Below, one piece after another: positions 5,574 to 9,332 of a stretch of DNA of 9,332 nucleotides; the first letter of the stretch is position 1; the number at the start of each line of letters is the position of its first letter. The notes under the pieces were generated by a model. The model was given only the letters and a program-made list of their open reading frames with translations, did not search any database and was not told the origin of the DNA. The stretch spans positions 1 to 9,332 of the forward strand of contig PIVQ01000253.1 in the NCBI GenBank assembly GCA_003354055.1. The letters are read 5' to 3'. Both the position numbers and the translations under genes were made by a program. The stretch is from Desulfobacteraceae bacterium (GTDB lineage: Bacteria > Desulfobacterota > Desulfobacteria > Desulfobacterales > Desulfobacteraceae).

Positions 5574-6830
5574 ATGAACAGGAATTTTAAACTGCTGCTG
5601 GGCGGGCAACTGGTTTCCCAGGTGGGAGACAAGTTTCATATGATTGCTTTGGCCTTCTGGGTGCTCGAGACCACGGGATCAACGGCCAAAATGGGGGCGG
5701 TGCTGGCGGCTTCCCTGATCCCGTCTTTGGTACTTGGGCTGTTTTCAGGAGCCTTTATTGATCGGTATCCTAAAAAAGTGATCATTGTGGGTACGGATGT
5801 GATCCGGGGTGTGGTACTTTTGGTCTTTGCCTGGCTGATGGTATCAGGACAGATGAGTTTTTATCTCATCTTGGGCCTTCAGGTGATTCTATCGGTAAAC
5901 GCGGCCTTTTTTGACCCTGCCATTCCTTCGGTGATTCCCCAGATTGTGGATAAGGATCAATTGGGAAAGGCCAATGCCATGCATCAGAGTGTGAACAGCT
6001 TTGCCATGATCGGCGGTGCTGCCTTGGGTGGTGTGGCGGTCTCCGGCCTGGGGTATGTATGGATCTTTATACTCAACGGCATCTCTTTTCTGATTTCTGC
6101 CGGGTTTGAATCCCGGATTGAGATTCCACACTTAAGAGAAGAGAAGGACAAGGGCAGCCTGGTGTCGGATATCAGGGCAGGGTATGCCTATCTTTTTAAC
6201 AGCCGGGCATTGATGGTGGTATTGTTCATGGTGATGGTCATTCACTTTTTTGTGGGGGGGATTGAGGTATTCATGCCGGTGATTGCAGATCGAATTTCCG
6301 GGGATGGCCCCAAAACCCTGGGAATTTTTCAGGCTGCCCTGGGAGGCGGTATCCTTTTCATGTCACTGGTGCTCAGTCGGATATCGATAACAGGGAAGGA
6401 GAAAACCGCATTGTTTTCTTCAGTGGTGGTCATGGGCGTGGTACAGACCCTGGCCTGGGGGGCAGCACAGACAGGTGATCTGGCCGTTGCAGGATTAACG
6501 GTCTGTTTTTTTCTCTGGGGGTGCGCTATGATTCGGGCTGCGGTTTCCTTTAAGACCCTGCTGCAAACCTATGCAGACAATGAGTTTGGCGGAAGGGTTT
6601 TTGCCATGGCATCAACCATTGGAAATGCATCCATCCCGGCAGCCATGATCGTGTTCGGCCTGCTGCTGGAGTATATAGAGTTTTCAAGTCTGCTGCCGGT
6701 TTCAGGATTGACCCTTGCAGGACTTGGCCTGTTCTCTTTTATTTTGTTCAAGGAGGAAAAAAATGACGCGGAAAAGTGCAACACCCGGTACCAAAAAAAT
6801 TCAGCGGGTTCAAACCGGAGTGAGGCTTGA
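5574..6830 (+). CDS. MFS transporter (second), DHA-type exporter-like
   Basis: A 418-residue major facilitator protein with about 12 membrane helices. It opens with NRNFKLLLGGQLVSQVGDKF, typical of MFS_1/MFS_3 proteins related to drug or siderophore exporters such as EntS, and has a motif A-like GAFIDRYPKK at about 59-68. A charged stretch at about 185-198 marks the central loop between the halves. The substrate is unknown; proton-driven efflux is the family inference. The ATG at 5574 has AAAGGA 8 nt upstream. The hydrophobic part ends at about residue 393 (FILFKEEKN); the last 25 residues are polar. The final 68 nt of the gene also encode the start and ribosome site of the next gene in another frame. 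That tail may be a late extension over the neighbour, perhaps after loss of an earlier stop. Confidence 0.85.
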   Translation: MNRNFKLLLGGQLVSQVGDKFHMIALAFWVLETTGSTAKMGAVLAASLIPSLVLGLFSGAFIDRYPKKVIIVGTDVIRGVVLLVFAWLMVSGQMSFYLILGLQVILSVNAAFFDPAIPSVIPQIVDKDQLGKANAMHQSVNSFAMIGGAALGGVAVSGLGYVWIFILNGISFLISAGFESRIEIPHLREEKDKGSLVSDIRAGYAYLFNSRALMVVLFMVMVIHFFVGGIEVFMPVIADRISGDGPKTLGIFQAALGGGILFMSLVLSRISITGKEKTALFSSVVVMGVVQTLAWGAAQTGDLAVAGLTVCFFLWGCAMIRAAVSFKTLLQTYADNEFGGRVFAMASTIGNASIPAAMIVFGLLLEYIEFSSLLPVSGLTLAGLGLFSFILFKEEKNDAEKCNTRYQKNSAGSNRSEA

Positions 6831-7029
6831 AAAAAGACTCTTAAAGGTACTCAAGGGCCTGGCAGAATATCACGACATGACCCTTGGGGATCTGCTGGAA
6901 GGCATTGTACTCCATGCCTTTGAAGGCAAAGCCCCGTTCAGTGAGGATAATCTTGAGCGGATAAAGGATTTAAAGAAGATATATGATCTGGATTTAACCA
7001 GTGAGGACTCCCATAAGCTAACGGAGTAG
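6763..7029 (+). CDS. small ribbon-helix-helix-like protein
   Basis: An 88-residue basic-to-acidic protein. Residues 10-49 fit a ribbon-helix-helix fold of the CopG/Arc type: a short strand RVQTGVRLE, helix KRLLKVLKGLAEYHD, a turn at MTLG, then helix DLLEGIVLHAF. Such proteins bind DNA as dimers and often repress their own operon, although some members of this shape are not regulators. The C-terminal part (50-88) is charged and helical. The start is firm: a perfect AAGGAGG sits 6 nt before the ATG. The gene begins inside the MFS coding region, overlapping it by 68 nt, so it is certainly co-transcribed and probably serves or regulates that transporter. No toxin partner is next to it, so an antitoxin role is not supported. 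It is followed by a strong hairpin. Confidence 0.7.
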   Translation: MTRKSATPGTKKIQRVQTGVRLEKRLLKVLKGLAEYHDMTLGDLLEGIVLHAFEGKAPFSEDNLERIKDLKKIYDLDLTSEDSHKLTE

Positions 7030-7034
7030 GGGCT

Positions 7035-7068
7035 CTGTGCCGCAGACCTCAAGCGGTCTGAGGCACAG
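7035..7068. terminator. hairpin between convergent genes, probable bidirectional terminator
   Basis: CTGTGCC-G-CAGACC (7035-7048) pairs with GGTCTG-A-GGCACAG (7055-7068) across a 6-nt loop, giving 13 base pairs broken by one G/A mismatch. It sits 5 nt after the small-gene stop and 10 nt before the convergent permease stop. No long T-tract follows on either side, so efficiency is uncertain, but position and stability favour termination or 3'-end protection for both transcripts. Confidence 0.65.
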
Positions 7069-7078
7069 GGATTCCAGT

Positions 7079-8170
7079 TTAGTGGGAATGGGCATGATCG
7101 TGGCCATGCTTATGCCCCAGTTGGGAGAACCGGTTGTAGAGTATCAAGCCGGTCAGCACAATGGCTGCGGTCAGTTGGACTGAGTAGGGGAAAATTTCAG
7201 CGGCCTGGCCCACAATGGCCTGGGGATTGATGTCCATGATGGTATATAGGAAGTCCACGGCAAATCCCATGGCCAGGGAGCAAAGGGAGATCATGGACAG
7301 ATAAATAACCAGGGCTCTGGTGTTAAATATATTTTTAACAATATTGATGGTGGCCGCGTTGGTGGCAGGACCAGCCAGCAGAAAAACCAGGGCGGCACCG
7401 GGATTCAGACCTTTTAAGATCAGGGCTGCCGCAATCGGGGTGGATGAGGTGGCACATACATACATGGGAATACCTGCCACCAGCATGACCAACATGGACA
7501 GCAACGGATGGTCATTAGCCCAGAGTGTCAGATCCTCGGGAAAGAAAAAGGTAATGGCGCCGGCAATGAGTATGCCTACCAGAAAGGGTTTGGCAATATC
7601 GGTTAGCAACTCCCCATAGGCATATTTGACCCCTGTGATCAATCGCTGCCCTAAAGGGGCGGAAAATCTTCTGTCATCATCTGTTTCACCTGCACCGCAG
7701 GTGGAAGAACACCCTCAGCCGCCGCCTGGTTTTGATGGAACAGGTGCGGGACCGCTTTCTTTTCCAAGAAAATTCTGGGCAATACCGGTACTCACCGCTG
7801 TTATAAAGCCTGCCACAGGGCGGATCACGGTCATGATGGGATCAAGCATGGCATAGGATACGGCTATGGAGTCCACGCCGGATTCCGGGGTGGCAATCAT
7901 AAAGGACAGTGCTGCCCCGCTGTTGGCCCCTTGTTTTTTCAATCCCATGGCCACAGGTACTACCCCGCAGGAACATAAGGGGATGGGGATGCCGAAAAGG
8001 GCAGACAGAAATACGGGTTTGATTTTCCCGGTGCCCAGGTATTGTTTTATTTTATTTGGCTTGAAGAATACGTAGAGGATGCCGGCAACAAAAAAACCGA
8101 ACAACATGTAAATGGCAACATCCAGGTAGAGGAGCCAGGATTCTTTCAATATCTCATAAACTATGGTCAT
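7079..8170 (-). CDS. SO_0444-family Cu/Zn efflux permease, probable selenoprotein (in-frame TGA)
   Basis: One 363-residue inner-membrane permease is read if TGA at 7715-7717 is taken as selenocysteine (U152). The N-terminal half has PLCSCGVVPVA (C66, C68), ATPESGVDSIAVSYA and IRPVAGFITA. The C-terminal half has IPMYVCATSSTPIAA (C239) and LLAGPATN. Both are hallmarks of the SO_0444 Cu/Zn efflux branch of the ArsP/DUF318 permeases, and the order and total length fit one normal protein. In relatives the linker between halves is Cys-rich; here it reads KPGGG-U-GCSSTCGAGE, with C154 and C158 beside the Sec. The C-terminus ends in six alternating His (HKHGHDHAHSH), a likely metal ligand. The 24 codons after TGA contain no stop. 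The only start offered for a separate second half is a TTG without a ribosome site. AAGGATG precedes the ATG at 8168-8170. It lies downstream of the ArsR-type repressor. The alternative is a nonsense mutation, which the hairpin after the TGA argues against. Confidence 0.8.
7684..7717 (-). promoter_or_regulatory. putative bacterial SECIS element with its UGA
   Basis: On the minus strand, TGA (7715-7717) is followed after 11 nt by CACCTGC-GGT-GCAGGTG: a perfect 7-bp stem (7697-7703 with 7687-7693) and a 3-nt loop beginning with G. Two further T-A pairs lie beyond one mismatch. The loop is 18 nt from the TGA, inside the 16-37 nt range accepted for bacterial SECIS elements, which also call for a G in the first loop positions. 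The hairpin lies inside coding sequence, as bacterial SECIS must. Binding of SelB is inferred. Confidence 0.7.
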
Positions 8171-8193
8171 TATTCATCCTTAATATTTGGTAT

Positions 8194-8258
8194 CTGACAC
8201 AGGTTTCAACGGTGTTAGCGGGAGGCAACGGGAGGCAACGGGAGGCAACGGGTGTCAG
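8194..8258. repeat. inverted repeat framing the permease leader repeats
   Basis: CTGACAC (8194-8200) and GTGTCAG (8252-8258) are perfect 7-bp inverted copies, 51 nt apart, that enclose the 10-bp tandem repeats. In the transcript they could close a large stem-loop about 25 nt upstream of the permease start. Confidence 0.5.
8220..8249. repeat. three exact tandem copies of a 10-bp unit
   Basis: GGGAGGCAAC occurs three times in a row without mismatch, then a fourth unit diverges (GGGTGTCAGG). On the transcribed strand the unit is GTTGCCTCCC. It lies in the untranslated leader between the ArsR-type gene and the permease, away from both reading frames. Copy number may vary by slippage. Confidence 0.9.
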
Positions 8259-8294
8259 GCTTTGCTTGCCGGGTGCTTCAACCCTTGGTGCACA

Positions 8295-8639
8295 TCAATG
8301 TTGGACGTGCTCAAGGCTGGTCAGCACCAGAGAGTTTACATGGTCGTCATCAAGTGAGTAATAGACGATCTTGCCCTCTCTTCTGTTTTTAACAATTTTC
8401 AATGATCTTAAAATACGGAGCTGGTGAGATATGGCAGATTCGGTCTGGCCGCAGATAACGGCAATGTCGCAGACACAATGCTCCCGGTTGCCCAGGGCAA
8501 TAACGATTTTAAGCCTTGACGGGTCCCCCAGGGCTTTAAAAATAGCTGCCATGTCTGAAATATCCTCCTGTGACGGCAGCTGCTTTACTGTTTTATTTAC
8601 GGCTTTTTCATTAATGCATTTTTCCATGCATACGTCCAT
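8295..8639 (-). CDS. ArsR/SmtB-family metal-sensing repressor
   Basis: A 114-residue winged-helix repressor that should release DNA when it binds metal. The core (about 27-96) includes FKALGDPSRLKIV, the recognition helix region TESAISHQLRILRSL, and the wing VKNRREGKIVYYSL. Two metal sites can be read. The alpha3N (CadC-type) site is C4 and C8 with C55-V-C57-D58; the 47-residue gap between the second and third Cys is the same as in CadC. The alpha5 (SmtB/CzrA-type) site is D98-x-H100, ten residues, then H111-x-x-H114. This predicts response to Zn, Cd, Pb or similar soft ions. The ATG at 8637-8639 has AGAGGTGA just upstream, and choosing it keeps C4. It precedes the efflux permease by 124 nt on the same strand and has a palindromic operator over its own promoter, so autoregulation of an arsR-permease operon is likely. 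Confidence 0.9.
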   Translation of the reverse strand: MDVCMEKCINEKAVNKTVKQLPSQEDISDMAAIFKALGDPSRLKIVIALGNREHCVCDIAVICGQTESAISHQLRILRSLKIVKNRREGKIVYYSLDDDHVNSLVLTSLEHVQH

Positions 8640-8651
8640 GTATCACCTCTT

Positions 8652-8673
8652 CATTTGATCATTTGTTCATATG
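8652..8673. promoter_or_regulatory. probable operator of the ArsR/SmtB-type repressor
   Basis: CATTTGATC (8652-8660) and GTTCATATG (8665-8673) are inverted arms matching at seven of nine positions around ATTT. The AT-rich TGAAC/TTGAT character resembles SmtB/CadC-type operators. It overlaps the -10 box of the repressor promoter, so bound repressor would block transcription start. Confidence 0.55.
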
Positions 8674-8699
8674 TTAAATTGAAATAGTTTGATTGTCAA
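8671..8699 (-). promoter_or_regulatory. promoter of the arsR-permease operon
   Basis: On the minus strand a perfect TTGACA (8694-8699) is followed by a 17-bp spacer and TAACAT (8671-8676, four of six consensus matches). It is about 30 nt upstream of the repressor start codon, and the operator palindrome touches the -10. Confidence 0.65.
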
Positions 8700-8712
8700 G
8701 ATAAAATTTATT

Positions 8713-8751
8713 CCGGGAAAAATCAATGGATAAAATCACCGGGAAAAATCA
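8713..8751. repeat. two direct 13-bp repeats at 26-bp spacing
   Basis: CCGGGAAAAATCA occurs at 8713-8725 and again at 8739-8751, start to start exactly 26 bp. The pair lies between the oxidoreductase stop and the repressor promoter. A perfect short palindrome, TTATAT-G-ATATAA, follows at 8753-8765. Both could be binding sites or 3' structure of the oxidoreductase transcript; no function can be assigned. Confidence 0.6.
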
Positions 8752-8768
8752 TTTATATGATATAATTT

Positions 8769-9332
8769 TCAGGAGGACAGCAGATGGTCCATGACAATTT
8801 TTGCATCCAGAACTGCCGTGTATATCAGGTTGGAGTGGCGCTTTTCCTTGATGATGCCGTCGCTGCCGATCTCCATATGAGACGGGCTGATGGCGCCGCC
8901 AATGGCAAAGATACCCTTGTGGCTGGTCTCCAGATTATGGGAAAGCATGAGCAATCGCTCTCCCTCTTTGGCGATCTTGCAGATGGCACCGGTGCAGGTG
9001 ATCTGCTGAAGGTTCAGAGCGTCAAAAATGGCTGAAGGGCCGTGGTGACCGATACAGGCAATGACATTTTTCATGGGAAAACTCATACCCTGGTACAGAT
9101 AGAGATCATCTCCCATGGCTCTGCCTGAGGTCTGGTGGATATAAAGCCTGTCAATGCCGTCCGCATCCACCTCGCCGATCTTGGGCACGGCCCGCTGAAG
9201 TATTTTAATATGGCCGCCCAGAAGCATCTCTTCGCCCAGGTCCCTGGCCGTATCCTTGTTTACTTCAAATTTTTCCTTGATATGAGCCCAGTACACGGAG
9301 GTATCATCTTCTGCCTCCCGTTTGATTCTGGA
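8769..9332 (-). CDS. putative FAD/NAD(P)-dependent oxidoreductase, C-terminal part
   Basis: The last 187 residues of a minus-strand gene that enters from the right edge; the frame is open to 9332, so no start is visible. Near the C-terminus GIFAIGGAISPSHMEI resembles the final FAD-contact motif of thioredoxin-reductase-like flavoproteins (usually GxFAxGD); here the D is replaced by G. KNVIACIGHHGP earlier resembles the hydrophobic strand ending in a glycine-rich turn that precedes it in such proteins. EKRHSNLIYTAVLDAKIVMDHLL fits the closing helix of this fold. C101-T-G-A-I-C106 (numbered from a GTG at 9296) is present but is not the usual redox CxxC. The nucleotide-binding N-terminal motif is outside the window, so the call is tentative. 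It ends 130 nt upstream of the ArsR-type repressor start and seems a separate unit. Confidence 0.5.
   Translation of the reverse strand, partial: SRIKREAEDDTSVYWAHIKEKFEVNKDTARDLGEEMLLGGHIKILQRAVPKIGEVDADGIDRLYIHQTSGRAMGDDLYLYQGMSFPMKNVIACIGHHGPSAIFDALNLQQITCTGAICKIAKEGERLLMLSHNLETSHKGIFAIGGAISPSHMEIGSDGIIKEKRHSNLIYTAVLDAKIVMDHLLSS

Noticed and set aside
7079..7642. Second half of the permease as an independent gene
   Set aside because: It could start only at a TTG with no ribosome site; the frame upstream is open back to the TGA, and the upstream half ends in mid-linker of the same family.
8220..8249. CRISPR-like array
   Set aside because: The units are 10 bp and directly adjacent, without spacers.

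Overview
This window looks like chromosomal DNA from a sulfate-reducing or related anaerobic Desulfobacterota bacterium, most likely of the Desulfobacteraceae type. That is inferred from protein style (DUF1007 plus NicO pair, response-regulator/kinase hybrid, selenoprotein use) and moderate GC; no marker gene proves it. No rRNA, tRNA, CRISPR array, insertion sequence or phage gene is visible.

Layout. Positions 1-2144 hold a minus-strand operon: an MFS transporter, a DUF1007 periplasmic protein, and the start of a NicO-type nickel/cobalt permease that runs off the left edge. Upstream is a minus-strand receiver-histidine kinase hybrid (2322-3425), preceded by the wreck of a membrane-bound diguanylate cyclase (3501-3829). 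Next come a gene-poor stretch (3830-4200), a two-CBS-domain protein (4201-4665) with a good promoter, a long inverted repeat (4812-4876), and an AhpD-like carboxymuconolactone-decarboxylase-family protein (4914-5441). That last gene is divergent from a second MFS transporter (5574-6830), whose 3' end overlaps a small ribbon-helix-helix-like gene (6763-7029). A strong hairpin (7035-7068) separates these plus-strand genes from the convergent metal-efflux locus.

The most interesting locus is 7079-8699. An ArsR/SmtB repressor with two recognisable metal sites precedes a Cu/Zn-efflux-type permease of the SO_0444 family. The permease frame is interrupted by one in-frame TGA at 7715-7717, inside the Cys-rich linker between its two halves. 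The frame stays open on both sides. An 18-nt spacer after the TGA leads to the apical loop of a perfect 7-bp hairpin with a GGU loop, which fits a bacterial SECIS element. The simplest reading is one 363-residue selenoprotein permease with Sec at residue 152, not two genes or a pseudogene. The repressor has a near-consensus promoter overlapped by an imperfect palindromic operator. The leader between repressor and permease carries three exact copies of a 10-bp repeat inside a 7-bp inverted repeat.

The right edge (8769-9332) holds the C-terminal part of a putative FAD/NAD(P)-dependent oxidoreductase. Metal handling is a theme at both ends of the window (Ni/Co at the left, Zn/Cu/Cd-type at the right), with signalling and stress-type genes between.
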